In this document: positions 18,409-27,678 of the stretch, piece after piece
How the letters are laid out: each line of letters opens with the position of its first letter
Position numbering within the stretch: position 1 is the stretch's first letter
Assembly: GCF_014873145.1 (NCBI RefSeq)
Contig: NZ_JADBEK010000001.1
Location: forward strand, 11,098,001 to 11,162,000
Length of the DNA stretch: 64,000 bases
Direction: 5' to 3'
DNA from: Nonomuraea angiospora
GTDB taxonomy: Bacteria; Actinomycetota; Actinomycetes; Streptosporangiales; Streptosporangiaceae
Program-made: the position numbers and the translations under genes
The notes under the pieces: model-generated
What the model was told of the DNA's origin: nothing
Seen by the model: the letters and a program-made list of their open reading frames with translations, nothing else
The model's database searches: none

Positions 18409-19113
18409 CTAGAGCCGGATGCTGATCTGCGCGCCGTGCTCCCGGAATCCGAGCGCGCGGGCGACGCGCCGCGACGGCTCCGGACGTGCCCGCCACTGCG
18501 GCAGCAGCCCGATCGCCAGCGCGTCGGCGACCGCCGCGGAGGCCGCCAGGCGGGCCAGCCCCCGGCCGCGGCACGGCGGCGCGGTCAGCACGCTCACGTG
18601 CGCGGCCGTGTCCAGCCAGGGGCGGAAGCCGGCGGCGGCGATGACGTCCCCGCCCTCGCGGACGGCGTACGCGGCCGAGGCGATCTCCGCCAGGCCGGAC
18701 TCGTCCGCCTCCTCCTCCGGCACCGAGGCCAGCAGGGCCCGGATCGCCGGGTGATCGGCCGGCAGGCGTTCGACCTCGGCGACGGGCGGGGCTGCGACGA
18801 AGTCACCGGCGTCGAGGTAGGCCAGCGTCGCCGGGCCCAGGACGTCCAGGACCGGCAGGCGCGCCGGGAGCCGGGCCAGGCCGGCGTCGCCGAGGCCCGG
18901 CAGGGCGTTCCGCACCGGCCCGGCCAGGCCGGCGCTGGGCACGGTGACCAGGATCGCCCCGCCCAGCGCGACGGCGCCCGTCCATCCCGGCGGGCACAAC
19001 GACGACCCGGGCGACACCACGACCTTCACGTCCCCGCTCGCGGGAAACGTGACGGGCGTGCCTGCCAGGGCCGCCCACAGGTCACGCGCCCGGTCCAGCG
19101 CACTCCTCGGCAT
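18409..19113 (-). CDS. GNAT family N-acetyltransferase
   Basis: This protein of about 234 residues has a C-terminal acetyl-CoA fold: VREGGDVIAAAGF, then the pyrophosphate-binding segment TAPPCRGRGLARLAASAAVADAL, ending in the beta-strand ALGFREHGAQISIRL. The N-terminal half is unlike the core domain and may be a second, degenerate GNAT-like lobe. The start is uncertain: the ATG at 19113 has GGAGG immediately adjacent, too close to be ideal, while a TTG at 19149 would overlap the NmrA gene. The substrate is unknown. Confidence 0.75.
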   Translation of the reverse strand: MPRSALDRARDLWAALAGTPVTFPASGDVKVVVSPGSSLCPPGWTGAVALGGAILVTVPSAGLAGPVRNALPGLGDAGLARLPARLPVLDVLGPATLAYLDAGDFVAAPPVAEVERLPADHPAIRALLASVPEEEADESGLAEIASAAYAVREGGDVIAAAGFRPWLDTAAHVSVLTAPPCRGRGLARLAASAAVADALAIGLLPQWRARPEPSRRVARALGFREHGAQISIRL

Positions 19114-19126
19114 CCTCCGATGATCG

Positions 19127-20071
19127 CTACCGCGGGCCCTCGGGGCCAACTCGGGTGCCGCCGAAGAGCGCCGCGTGGCCGGCGACGAAGCTCTTGACGC
19201 TGGTCGCCGGACGGCCGGTGACGGTCTCGACGTCGTGGGTCAGGCGGGCGTAGCGGCCCCGCGCGTGCAGCCGCGCCATGGTGGTGATGTGCTCGGCCAG
19301 GTGGTCGGGCAGCTTCGCCCTGCGGAGGTCCCGCTCGATCCACTCCTTCAGCGGCATGTCCACGTACGTGATGCGCCGCCCGAGGGCCTCGGAGTACTCC
19401 GCAGCTATGGCGTTCATGTCCTGCGAGCGCGGGCCGGTGAGCTCGTACACCTTCCCGACGTGCGGCGACGGGGCGGCCAGGACGGTCGCGACGACCTCCG
19501 CCACGTCGCCCGCCGCGACCGGAGAGGTCCGCGCGCCCCCGAACGGCAGGCGGATCTCGTCCCGCTCGGCTATGGAGGCGGCGGCGAAGAGGGTGAAGAA
19601 GGGGTGTTCGAGGAAGACCGTGGGCCGGACGACGACCAGCGGCAGCCCGGACCAGGTGAGCGCCTGTTCGGCGAGCCAGTGCAGGCGCTGCTGGCGTGAC
19701 TCCTCCGTGCTCGTGGTCGTCATCCCGGAGACGGTCATCTGCGAGAGGTTGACGAACGCCCCGATGCCGGTGGTCCGGCGGGCCACGGTCGCCATGGTGA
19801 CCGCGGCCTCCAGGTACGACGGCGAGACGCTCATGCTGAAGAACACCCGGCCGACGCCGCTCAGGGCGGGCACCACGTCGGCGGCGCGCGTCATGTCGGC
19901 GACGACGACCTCGGCGCCCGTGGCCCGCAGCGCCTCGGCGCGCTCGTCCTCGCGATGGACCAGCGCCCGGACCGGGAGCCCCTGCCGCCGCAGCGTCTCC
20001 ACGACGGTCCGGCCGACCGCTCCGACGCTGCCGGCGGCGCCCGTGACGAGAATCGGCCTGTCCTGGGGCAT
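19127..20071 (-). CDS. NmrA-like NAD(P)-binding protein
   Basis: The protein has 314 residues and a GGGAGGT ribosome site before the ATG. The N-terminal Rossmann motif is GAAGSVGAVGRTVV, slightly longer than the usual GATGxxG, followed by atypical-SDR strands (PVRALVHRE, EVVVADM, FVNLSQM, VVVRPTVFLEH). This matches NmrA/quinone-oxidoreductase-2-like proteins, which bind NAD(P) and act either as reductases or redox sensors. It lacks the YxxxK pair of classical SDRs. It lies just upstream of the GNAT gene on the same strand. Confidence 0.85.
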   Translation of the reverse strand: MPQDRPILVTGAAGSVGAVGRTVVETLRRQGLPVRALVHREDERAEALRATGAEVVVADMTRAADVVPALSGVGRVFFSMSVSPSYLEAAVTMATVARRTTGIGAFVNLSQMTVSGMTTTSTEESRQQRLHWLAEQALTWSGLPLVVVRPTVFLEHPFFTLFAAASIAERDEIRLPFGGARTSPVAAGDVAEVVATVLAAPSPHVGKVYELTGPRSQDMNAIAAEYSEALGRRITYVDMPLKEWIERDLRRAKLPDHLAEHITTMARLHARGRYARLTHDVETVTGRPATSVKSFVAGHAALFGGTRVGPEGPR

Positions 20072-20187
20072 CGGTCACCTCCCGGACCCCACCCCAGCAG
20101 ACTCGCGACGGCTCCTCCACCGGGACGCCCGGCGAATGGCGATGTCGTTAATCCGGGACCATCAAGATTTCGCCAGTGGTGCTGAGC

Positions 20188-21465
20188 TCAGGAGGGATCG
20201 ACGTCGGCGATGGCGACGGAGAAGACGACCCGTTCCTCCTCGCCCTCGGTGAGCCCCCACAGCTCGCCGGTGGCGTACCACTGGGACAGGTCCTCGGGCC
20301 GGTACGCCCAGCTCGTGTGGGCGCTGATCGTCCGGGGCGTGCCGGCGACGTTCACCGTGGCGAAGCGTCTCCTCGGGTCGGGGCCGGGGTGCGAGCCGGC
20401 CGCCATGTTGAGGTAGAGGAGGTCGCCGTCGGACTGGACGCCCTGCACGTCGCTGATGGCGTCGGCGGGGTCGGCCGGGACGGTGGACACCCAGGCCTGC
20501 ACGGGCGCGTTGACGAGCCGGTAGTCGCCGTCCGGGGGCGGCTGGAACCGGTAGCGGACCAGTTTGGTGCCGGCCGGGGAGCCGGTGGAGCCGCTGGAGG
20601 CCTTGTAGGTGCCGGTGATCAGGCTGGCGCCGCCGGAGCTGTGGCGGTCGAGGGAGACGTAGTCCAGGCGGATCGGGGTGATGTAGTGGCGCACCTCGGG
20701 GATGACGTACTTGTAGTCGCCGCCGCTTCCGTCCCGCTTGCGGTAGATCTTGCGGGTGTCGAACACCCGGATGGTGTTGTACGTGGAGTCGGGGCCGGAG
20801 TAGCCGTTCCAGTTGGTGCTGGAGGTCATGAACAGGTAGGGGCCGTACCAGGCCAGGCCGCCGCCGTGGCCGTAGACGCGCCGCAGTTTCCCCTGGCTGT
20901 CGACCCAGACGGGCAGGACGTTGCGGTAGCGGCGGTCGTCGAGGTCGACCACCGACAGGTTCACGGAGTTGTAGCGGTAGTCGGGGTTGTCCGGGTCGGG
21001 GGAGTTGAGCCAGACCCAGCTGGTGATGAGCGCCCGGTGGTCACTGCCGATCGGGGTGCCGCCGAGCTGGGCCTCGCCCGAGGTGGCCAGCCCCTGCGGC
21101 ACCCAGGGGGAGTGCGGGAGGTCCTCCTTGTCGCCCTGGGCGGCGGCGTTCCAGCAGAACCAGGAGCGGACCGGCACCCGCGGCAGGTAGGCCGCCCGGG
21201 CGGCGCAGGCGGGGTCCTCGTTGCCGGGCAGCGCGACGCGGTCGGTTCCGCTGAGTGCCCCGCCGATGCCCACCTGCTCGTACTCCGCCGTGAGCGGCAC
21301 GGTGTACGGGTCGGACCTCGCGCGCAGGTCGAGGCCCGTCAAGCTGAGAGGTTGGAGCGGCGCCGTGGCCGTCGCCAGGGCCGACGCGGCGCCGGGCCAC
21401 AGCGCCGGTGCGGCCAGGACGCACGCGGCACCTATCCGTACGAGCCAGGTCAAAGGGGTGGTCAT
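20188..21465 (-). CDS. Secreted protein of unknown function
   Basis: This 425-residue protein begins with a signal peptide (MTTPLTWLVRIGAACVLAAPALWPGAASA). The mature part is rich in aromatic and Gly residues with repeated strand-like segments (SVVDLDD, GPYLFMTSSTNWNG, NTIRVFDTRKI, YRLVNAPVQAWV), compatible with a beta-propeller or other all-beta fold. I recognise no catalytic motif. The ATG at 21465 has no clear ribosome site. An in-frame upstream start at 21501 would add 12 residues before the signal peptide and is unlikely. Confidence 0.75.
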   Translation of the reverse strand: MTTPLTWLVRIGAACVLAAPALWPGAASALATATAPLQPLSLTGLDLRARSDPYTVPLTAEYEQVGIGGALSGTDRVALPGNEDPACAARAAYLPRVPVRSWFCWNAAAQGDKEDLPHSPWVPQGLATSGEAQLGGTPIGSDHRALITSWVWLNSPDPDNPDYRYNSVNLSVVDLDDRRYRNVLPVWVDSQGKLRRVYGHGGGLAWYGPYLFMTSSTNWNGYSGPDSTYNTIRVFDTRKIYRKRDGSGGDYKYVIPEVRHYITPIRLDYVSLDRHSSGGASLITGTYKASSGSTGSPAGTKLVRYRFQPPPDGDYRLVNAPVQAWVSTVPADPADAISDVQGVQSDGDLLYLNMAAGSHPGPDPRRRFATVNVAGTPRTISAHTSWAYRPEDLSQWYATGELWGLTEGEEERVVFSVAIADVDPS

Positions 21466-21511
21466 GCACCGTAGTGTGATCACTTCCGGGGCCACAGACA
21501 AGATCGCGTTC

Positions 21512-22288
21512 TCACGTGAACAGCTGGCCGCCGTTGACGTCGATGGTGGCGCCGGTGATGGCCTTGGCGTGGTCGGAGGCGAGGTAGAGGACGGCGCGGG
21601 CCACGTCCTCCTCGGTGGCGACGCGGCGCAGCGCCATCGCCGAGACGTCGCGGGCGAGGATCTCCTCGAACGTCACGCCTTCCGCCGCGGCCCGCGTGCG
21701 CATCCAGTCGTCGAGCACGTCGCCGGCGATCCAGCCGGGGGCGACGCAGTTGACCCGCACCCCGTACGGGCCGAGCTCGTCGGCGAGGCAGTGGGACAGC
21801 AGGTGCGCGGCGGCCTTGCCGGCGGCGTAGTCGCTGCGCCCCGCGTAGCCCTGGCGGGAGGACATGGAGGTGAGGTTGACGATCGAGCCGGAGCCCTGGG
21901 CCACCATGTGCGGCGCGATGAACCTGCAGGCCAGCAGGGTGCCGTAGCCGCCCGTCTCGACGGCCGCGCGCCAGGTCTCGAGGTCGCCGTCGGACATGTC
22001 GAGCACGTTCCTGCGGTGCGACCCGGGGAAGGCGGCGTTGACCAGCACGTCCACCCGGCCGAACCGGTCGATCACGGTGCCGGCGAGCCGCCGTACGTCC
22101 CTCGTCCTGGTCACGTCGGCGGGCACGGCCAGCGCGCCCGGCACCTCGGCGGCGATCCGCTCGACGGTGGCCGCGGTGCGGGCGGCCACGACCACCCTGG
22201 CGCCCTCCTCGCCCAGCAGGCGCGCCAGGGTCCGCCCCAGCCCCGGGCCCGCCCCGGTGACGACCGCGACCTTGCCATCGAGCAGCAC
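21512..22288 (-). CDS. Classical short-chain dehydrogenase/reductase
   Basis: The protein has 258 residues and a GTG start. It has the cofactor motif TGAGPGLG near 11-18, NAAFPG in place of the usual NNAG, catalytic Ser in VNLTSMSS, catalytic YxxxK in SDYAAGKAA, and a C-terminal SDR segment ending ITGATIDVNGGQLFT. Arg residues after the second strand (VVAARTAAT) suggest NADP(H) preference. The substrate is not predictable. It stands between the secreted protein (stop 20188, same strand, downstream) and the subtilase gene. Confidence 0.9.
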   Translation of the reverse strand: MLLDGKVAVVTGAGPGLGRTLARLLGEEGARVVVAARTAATVERIAAEVPGALAVPADVTRTRDVRRLAGTVIDRFGRVDVLVNAAFPGSHRRNVLDMSDGDLETWRAAVETGGYGTLLACRFIAPHMVAQGSGSIVNLTSMSSRQGYAGRSDYAAGKAAAHLLSHCLADELGPYGVRVNCVAPGWIAGDVLDDWMRTRAAAEGVTFEEILARDVSAMALRRVATEEDVARAVLYLASDHAKAITGATIDVNGGQLFT

Positions 22289-22400
22289 GCCCTGACTCTA
22301 CCAAGCGTTTGCTCAAGGCCGTGCGAGCCGGGCCCTCAGCGCCATCGCCGGGCGGCGGCCCCCGGCTGGGTGCCCGGCCACGTCCCCACCGGGGGGCTGC

Positions 22401-22427
22401 ACGCGGCGGCTCGGGGAGCCGCCGCGT
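22401..22427 (-). terminator. Strong hairpin downstream of the subtilase gene
   Basis: A perfect 12-bp stem with a 3-nt loop (arms 22401-22412 and 22416-22427) begins 4 nt after the subtilase stop on the minus strand. There is no U-tract, as is common for actinomycete intrinsic terminators. Confidence 0.75.
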
Positions 22428-22431
22428 TCCC

Positions 22432-24504
22432 TCACTGGGTGAGCGTCCATCCGTTGATGTAGCCCTTGTCGCCGGAGGTGACGTCTTCGACCCGGAGTTT
22501 CCAGCTGCCGCTGGCCGGTGAGGTGCCGGCGTTGACGTGATAGGTCTCGTTCAGGACGTCGGCGTCGTCCTTGGGCGCCGGGGCCCGTAGCGGGTAGACC
22601 TTGCCGTCCGGGGCGACCAGGTCGAGCTTGAGGTCGCCGCGCCAGGTGTGGTTGATCTCGACGTAGACGGTCACGTTGGAGGGGGCGTTGCCGGGGAGCC
22701 AGCCGACCACGATCCGGGACTCCGCGCTGCCGGGGTCGGGGATGGGCACGTCGTCCCAGGCGCCGAAGCAGGGCAGCCGGATGGTCCAGCTGTCGATGTA
22801 GCCGGTGTCGAGCCATTCGACGTCCTGGGCGCGCAGCTTCCAGGTGCCCTTCACCGGGGAGGCGCTGGCGTTGACGTGATAGGTCTCGTGGATGATGTCG
22901 GCGCTGTCGTTGGGGGCGGGCGCCCGCAGCGGGTAGACCTTCCCGTCCGGGGCGATCAGGTCGGCCTTCACCTCGCCGCGCCAGGTGTGGTGGATGTCGA
23001 TGTAGACCTCGATGTTGGCGGGTGCGCTGCCGATGAGGTCGTTGACCACGATCTTCGACTCCACGTAGCCGTGGTCGGGGATGGCGTAGTCGGTGCCGTT
23101 GGTGTAGTTGGGCAGCGGCCAGGGGTCCGCGTCGGGGTCCGGGGTGGGGTTGGTGCTGCCGAGGACGGCGGTGTCGAGCTGGATGCGGGGGGTGGTGGCG
23201 CCGGTGTAGGCGATGACCTTGCCGGTGCTCTTCAGGGCGGTCACCAGCTGCGAGACGGCGGTGGTGGGCTGGGCCTGGCGCATCACGGCCAGGGCGCCGG
23301 TGACGTGCGGGGCGGCCATGGAGGTGCCGCTCATGGAGGCGTACTTGTTGCCGGGGATGGAGGAGACGATGTCGGTGCCCGGGGCGAACAGGTCCAGCAG
23401 GGCACCCCGGTTGCTGAACGTGGACGGGGTGTCCGTGTCGGTGGTGCTGCCGACGGCGACGGCCGAGGAGACGCAGGCCGGCGCGCTGATGCCGTCGCCG
23501 TAGCCGTTGTTGCCGGAGGCGATGACGGTGGCCACGCCGGCCGCCAGGAGGGCGTCGATGGCGGGTTTGCGGGGGTCGGTGTCGCAGGCGGCGGTGTAGC
23601 GGCCGCTGCCGAGGCTGAGGTTGGCGGCCACGATGGGGGTGCCGCCCTCCTGCAGTTCCAGGACCTTCTCCAGGCCGGCGATCTGGGCGCTGGTGAAACT
23701 GAGCACGCACGGGGCCGCGCCGGCGCCGCAGAAGTCCTCGGAGGTGAACTTGCTGAAGACCTGGATGGCGACGAGTTCGGCGCCGGGGGCGACGCCGGCG
23801 GGCGGGGCTCCGGTGACGTTCTGGCCGTTGCCGATGGCGATGCCGGCCACGTGGGTGCCGTGGTCGCAGTCGAGGGCGGCGTCGGCGCAGGGGCCGGTGT
23901 CGGTGTCGGCCGCGCCGGGCCCTTCCTGCTCGGCGTTGCCGTCGGGGCACAGGCTGGTGGCCGAGTAGTCGGCGTCGACGGGGGAGAAGCAGGCCTCGTC
24001 GAGGACGCGGCTGCCCAGGAAGGGGTGGTTGACGGCGACGCCGGTGTCCAGGACGGCGACGACGCTGCCGGCGCCGGTCATGCCCGCGGCGCGGGTGCGG
24101 TCCCCGCCGATCAGGGGGATGCTCTGGGCCAGCACCGGGGGTACGGGCTTGTCCTCGGTGACGCTGACCACGTTGGGGAGCTTGGACAGCCGGTCCACGG
24201 CCGCCGCGTCCACGCGCAGGGTGACCAGGGGGAAGCGGGAGGAGGTCTGCAGGACCTGGCCGTTGCTCGCGGCGTCGGGCAGGTCGGTCCGGGACTTGGT
24301 GACCACGTTCACGCGGAGTTTGCCGCCGGCGGCCAGCTTGGTGCGCAGCTCGGGCTCCACCGTCGGCGCCGCCGCAGTGGTCTGCTGGGTGGTCTGCTGG
24401 GTGGCCTGCTGTTTCAGAGTCGCCGAGGCCGCGTGGGCCGGCGCGCTCACGAGCGCCGTGGCCGCCAATGCCACGATGACGCAAGATAAGACTCGAAATT
24501 TCAT
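22432..24504 (-). CDS. Secreted S8 subtilase with two C-terminal P-domains
   Basis: The protein has 690 residues and starts at the ATG at 24504. Residues 1-26 are a signal peptide and about 27-120 an inhibitor-I9-like propeptide. The catalytic domain spans about 125-445: Asp153 in VLDTGV, His215 in DHGTHVAG, oxyanion Asn332/333 and Ser395 in GTSMAAPH. Cys-rich inserts (172-262) suggest disulfides in the mature enzyme. Two P/Homo-B domains follow (about 465-578 and 583-690), near-copies of each other with matching HTWRG, APDGKVYPLRAP and ETYHVNA segments. P-domains usually aid folding or substrate binding. It lies downstream of the Rhs-PLA2 gene on the same strand, separated by a terminator hairpin. 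Confidence 0.93.
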   Translation of the reverse strand: MKFRVLSCVIVALAATALVSAPAHAASATLKQQATQQTTQQTTAAAPTVEPELRTKLAAGGKLRVNVVTKSRTDLPDAASNGQVLQTSSRFPLVTLRVDAAAVDRLSKLPNVVSVTEDKPVPPVLAQSIPLIGGDRTRAAGMTGAGSVVAVLDTGVAVNHPFLGSRVLDEACFSPVDADYSATSLCPDGNAEQEGPGAADTDTGPCADAALDCDHGTHVAGIAIGNGQNVTGAPPAGVAPGAELVAIQVFSKFTSEDFCGAGAAPCVLSFTSAQIAGLEKVLELQEGGTPIVAANLSLGSGRYTAACDTDPRKPAIDALLAAGVATVIASGNNGYGDGISAPACVSSAVAVGSTTDTDTPSTFSNRGALLDLFAPGTDIVSSIPGNKYASMSGTSMAAPHVTGALAVMRQAQPTTAVSQLVTALKSTGKVIAYTGATTPRIQLDTAVLGSTNPTPDPDADPWPLPNYTNGTDYAIPDHGYVESKIVVNDLIGSAPANIEVYIDIHHTWRGEVKADLIAPDGKVYPLRAPAPNDSADIIHETYHVNASASPVKGTWKLRAQDVEWLDTGYIDSWTIRLPCFGAWDDVPIPDPGSAESRIVVGWLPGNAPSNVTVYVEINHTWRGDLKLDLVAPDGKVYPLRAPAPKDDADVLNETYHVNAGTSPASGSWKLRVEDVTSGDKGYINGWTLTQ

Positions 24505-24560
24505 GACATATCGCGCCTTACGTGAAGAGTTCCATGGTGACGACGCCGACATGAGGGGGT

Positions 24561-24593
24561 GGCCGGACGGCGGATCGATCCCGCCGTCCGGCC
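24561..24593 (-). terminator. Terminator hairpin downstream of the Rhs-PLA2 gene
   Basis: A perfect 13-bp GC-rich stem (24561-24573 with 24581-24593) and a 7-nt loop lie 20 nt after the Rhs-PLA2 stop, so that gene is probably monocistronic and the subtilase has its own promoter. Confidence 0.8.
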
Positions 24594-24613
24594 CGTGGGG
24601 TCACAGCGGGTGG

Positions 24614-26233
24614 TTACGTCGCGTTCGCGCCGTTCTTGGGGTTGCCCTTGACCCGGACGGCGGCCCAATAGACGAGGGCGATCCGCCTGCAGGCGCCGCG
24701 CACCAGGATGAAGTAGCCGCCGCACACCTTGTCGCGCAGCGTGATGTAGAACCTGTTGTCCACGTCGGCCTTGCGGCTGCGGTCGAGGTAGTACTTGTAC
24801 TTCTTGTACGTGTTGCCGATCAGCCCGTACCCGTAGTCGTGCGAGTCACAGGCCGGCCGGTAGTCGAAGCCGCTGGGGCGGTCCGGAGCCTGCGTGCAGT
24901 GGTCGTGGTTGATGCCCATGACCTTGAAGCCGCTGGCGGTCCGCTTCCAGCTCGGGCTGTGCCAGCCGTAGTGCGCGGCGTAGGCGAGGCAGCCGATCTT
25001 GGTCCACCACATCCAGTCCTTGGCCGTGGGGCAGTACTTCGGATAGGCCTGCGTGCCGTCGATGCCGCCCGGGGTGAAGTCGCCCGGCGGCGGCTCCGGG
25101 GTCACGGGGCTGGGGATCCCGCCCGAGCCCTCGATCGGCGTGTCGGCGGCCGGCCGGTCGGCGTCGGTGGAGGTCACCTGGGGGACCGCGCTGCCCGCCG
25201 GGAAGCTCAGCTGCCATGCGCCGTTGCTGCGCGAGTCGATCGACGTCAGGCGGCCGATCTCGTCATAGGCGTAGGTCGCCTGGGTGGTGCCGTCGCTGAG
25301 ATCGGTCACCGTGCGCAGCAGGCCGGACAGGTCGTACGCGTAGTGGGCCGCCGTCTGCGGCGCCTCGGTGCCGAGGGTGACCGTGATCTCCTTGAGCCGG
25401 CCCGCGAAGTCGCCGAGCGAGGAGGTGCCGGCCGTGGTCGACGTGGCGTAGGTGAACGCGAGAGTGGTCTCGGGGGCTTCGGCCCCGGCCGGTTCCTTGA
25501 TGGTGCTGACGCGGCCCTGGGTGTCGTAACCGACCGTCGACTTGCCGTACGCGGTGGTGCCGACGCTGGTCACGCGCCAGGTGTCGGTGCTCGGCAGGCC
25601 CGCCGGCTGCGCCCAGGTGTAGGTGAACTTGAGGTCGGCCGCGCTGACGGGGTTGCCGCTGGAGTCGGTGAAGGTGTCGTCACCGGCGTCCTGGGCGGCC
25701 GGGTCCACCGCGATCGCCTCGGACATCGTGGTACGCATCGCCCCGGTGGTCGCGTCCCACTTGGTCGTCTCGGTGAGCTTGGCGCCGGTGGCGTCCTCGT
25801 AGGTGTTGATGCCGCCGCCGCCCGGCAGCGAGACGCTGCTCTTCAGGTCGTAGCGGGCCGAACCCCCTTCTTCCAGGTCCGTGACGACGACGGCGCCGTT
25901 CTGGACCTCCAGCTTCCGGTTGATCGCCCCGCCGAGGAACTCCCCCTGCCAGCCCGGCCCGAAGACGGCCAGCTCGGGGCGGGTGGCGGGGGCCGACTGC
26001 GGTCGAGCCAGATCACCGTTGGCGGCGGCCACGCCGTGCCGGCGGCCGATCGCGGCGAAGGACACGTCCGATTCGGCGATCTTGAAGGTCGAGGAGTCGG
26101 CGAAGTACTGACCGGGGCCGACCTCCTGAACCTCGGCCGGGGGCGGCTCGGCGACGACGGAAGCGGAGGCCTCGGGAGAGAGGAAGGGGATCAGCACCGT
26201 CGAAAGGGCGACGGCGGTCGTTAATCGGCGCAA
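24614..26233 (-). CDS. Secreted Rhs/YD-repeat protein with C-terminal phospholipase A2 domain
   Basis: This 539-residue protein starts with a signal peptide (1-25, ending ASAS). Residues 90-345 resemble the N-terminal and YD-repeat part of Rhs proteins, with clear YD repeats at 298-333 (YAYDLSGLL, YAYDEIGRL). After a Pro/Gly linker (355-395), residues 400-539 form a Cys-rich domain with CDSHDYGY at 462-469: the His-Asp signature (His465-Asp466) of prokaryotic phospholipase A2, like the Streptomyces violaceoruber enzyme. A second conserved-looking Asp lies in DVDNRFY. Inferred role: a secreted lipid-hydrolysing toxin or enzyme. It is much shorter than typical Rhs toxins, and no immunity gene is obvious nearby. 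Confidence 0.85.
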   Translation of the reverse strand: MRRLTTAVALSTVLIPFLSPEASASVVAEPPPAEVQEVGPGQYFADSSTFKIAESDVSFAAIGRRHGVAAANGDLARPQSAPATRPELAVFGPGWQGEFLGGAINRKLEVQNGAVVVTDLEEGGSARYDLKSSVSLPGGGGINTYEDATGAKLTETTKWDATTGAMRTTMSEAIAVDPAAQDAGDDTFTDSSGNPVSAADLKFTYTWAQPAGLPSTDTWRVTSVGTTAYGKSTVGYDTQGRVSTIKEPAGAEAPETTLAFTYATSTTAGTSSLGDFAGRLKEITVTLGTEAPQTAAHYAYDLSGLLRTVTDLSDGTTQATYAYDEIGRLTSIDSRSNGAWQLSFPAGSAVPQVTSTDADRPAADTPIEGSGGIPSPVTPEPPPGDFTPGGIDGTQAYPKYCPTAKDWMWWTKIGCLAYAAHYGWHSPSWKRTASGFKVMGINHDHCTQAPDRPSGFDYRPACDSHDYGYGLIGNTYKKYKYYLDRSRKADVDNRFYITLRDKVCGGYFILVRGACRRIALVYWAAVRVKGNPKNGANAT

Positions 26234-26696
26234 TTGGGCCTCCCGAGTGCGCGGGCGAGTGATTTGATCACCTGGACAGTAGATGATCTGAATTCACTCC
26301 ACAAGGGTCTGGACAGCCATTCGGATCGGTGCTCAAATCGCGTTCGGAGTAGCACCTTCCGCGCCCTTCCGTAGCGGTGACGCGTTCGACGAACGCGCAT
26401 TTCCGGACACCGCTGGCGCTCGCGTAGGCCCAGGTCAAGCTGGCCTTTCTGGCAAATTTACGACGCCCTTATCAGGTCTCTGATGAAGATCGGATGATGC
26501 TCTGCGAAATTTATATGGCGATAATGTAGTGATTTTATGGCGGTCCCGCCGACCATTACTCGCGGGGGATTGTCGTGCCATTGCCCGAGGCGGTCGGGGT
26601 TTGTTGAAATCGATGTGCGTATGGGCCGGCGCCCCGAAGATCGCGATCAGGAGGAGGGTGCCGCTCCGTCCCTGGCGTCGCCGCAGCCCTCAGGCG
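26234..26696. other. 463-nt intergenic region with lower GC, no gene
   Basis: No ORF here has credible coding character. The stretch 26430-26560 is A+T-rich for this genome and should hold the promoter of the Rhs-PLA2 gene (start at 26233), although no -35/-10 pair stands out. A 17-bp palindrome at 26381-26397 is the main structure. Confidence 0.6.
26381..26397. promoter_or_regulatory. Perfect 17-bp palindrome with an extra half-site
   Basis: CGCGTTCG-A-CGAACGCG is a perfect palindrome about 150 nt upstream of the Rhs-PLA2 start. The half-site CGCGTTCG occurs again at 26339-26346. This pattern suits a dimeric regulator, but no candidate regulator is identified. Confidence 0.45.
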
Positions 26697-27632
26697 CTAC
26701 GAGGCGGTGGCCTCGTGGAAGAAGGCGCGGGCGGCGAAGCCGATCCACTCGGGACGTTCCCAGGTGGTCCAGCGGGCGCGGGCGGCCTGGTCGATCGCCG
26801 CCGCGGTCTCCTCCTCGGAGGCGCCGGCGGCGCGCAGGCGGGCGGCCTCGGCGCGGACGTAGGCGAGGTAGTCGCGGACGTCGTGGAGCAGGGAGGCGTC
26901 CGTCACCTCGCCGTGGCCGGGGACGACGACCTCGGGGGAGAGGGCGATGAGCCGTTCGAGGACGTCGATCCAGCGGGAGCCGTCGACATCGACGTCATGG
27001 GGCGGCAGGTACGGGGTGATCGGGAAGATGCGGGTCTCGAAGAGGTCGCCGCCGAAGAGGACGCGGTCGTCGACGAGGACGATCTGGTCGGAGGCGGTGT
27101 GCGCCGGACCGGCGGTGCGCAGGACCGCGGTCCGGCCGCCGAGGTCGAGCTCCGCCTCGCCGTCGTAGACGAGGTCGGGCTCGACGAGGGTGACGTCCTG
27201 GAGCTCGGCCGCGACGGCGGGGCTCAGCCCCTTGAACATGTCGAGGTAGGCCGCGCCCTTGCGGCGCAGCTCGGCGCGCTGGGCGGCGTTGTAGACGATC
27301 GTCGCGGCGCCCTGGAAGGCCTGCGCGCCGAAGCCGTGCTCGGGGTGGAAGTGGGTGACGGTCAGGTACAGGCGCCGGTCGCCGGCCAGGAGGCGGGCCT
27401 GTTCCAGGACGTGGGCGCCGTTGCGGGGTCCTATGCCGGTGTCGATCACCAGCGCGGCCCGCTCGCCCACGACGATGCCCACGTTGGGGACGAGCTCGAC
27501 GCGGCCGTCAGGGATGACGTACACGCCGTCGGCCACCTCGACCGGCTCGCCCCGCACGATCGGCGGCGGGCTCTGCCGGACGTCCGGCACGACACTCTGT
27601 CCGGCGGATGGCGAAGATGCGGTGGGGCACAT
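26697..27632 (-). CDS. Metallo-beta-lactamase-fold hydrolase
   Basis: The protein has 311 residues and starts at the ATG at 27632 behind GGAG. Metal-site motifs are THFHPEHGFG (the third position of the usual HxHxDH is Glu), a His in AGPAHTASD, Asp in FGGDLFETR and His in VVPGHGEV, so a dinuclear zinc site is likely. No signal peptide is clear. The family hydrolyses thioesters, lactones or other esters; HPEH variants occur in several uncharacterised subfamilies. It is divergent from a TetR gene, with a 23-bp palindrome in between, so TetR control is probable. Confidence 0.9.
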   Translation of the reverse strand: MCPTASSPSAGQSVVPDVRQSPPPIVRGEPVEVADGVYVIPDGRVELVPNVGIVVGERAALVIDTGIGPRNGAHVLEQARLLAGDRRLYLTVTHFHPEHGFGAQAFQGAATIVYNAAQRAELRRKGAAYLDMFKGLSPAVAAELQDVTLVEPDLVYDGEAELDLGGRTAVLRTAGPAHTASDQIVLVDDRVLFGGDLFETRIFPITPYLPPHDVDVDGSRWIDVLERLIALSPEVVVPGHGEVTDASLLHDVRDYLAYVRAEAARLRAAGASEEETAAAIDQAARARWTTWERPEWIGFAARAFFHEATAS

Positions 27633-27678
27633 GACCCACTCCAATCTGAACAGTGTTGAGATGGCTTTTCGCGCAGCG

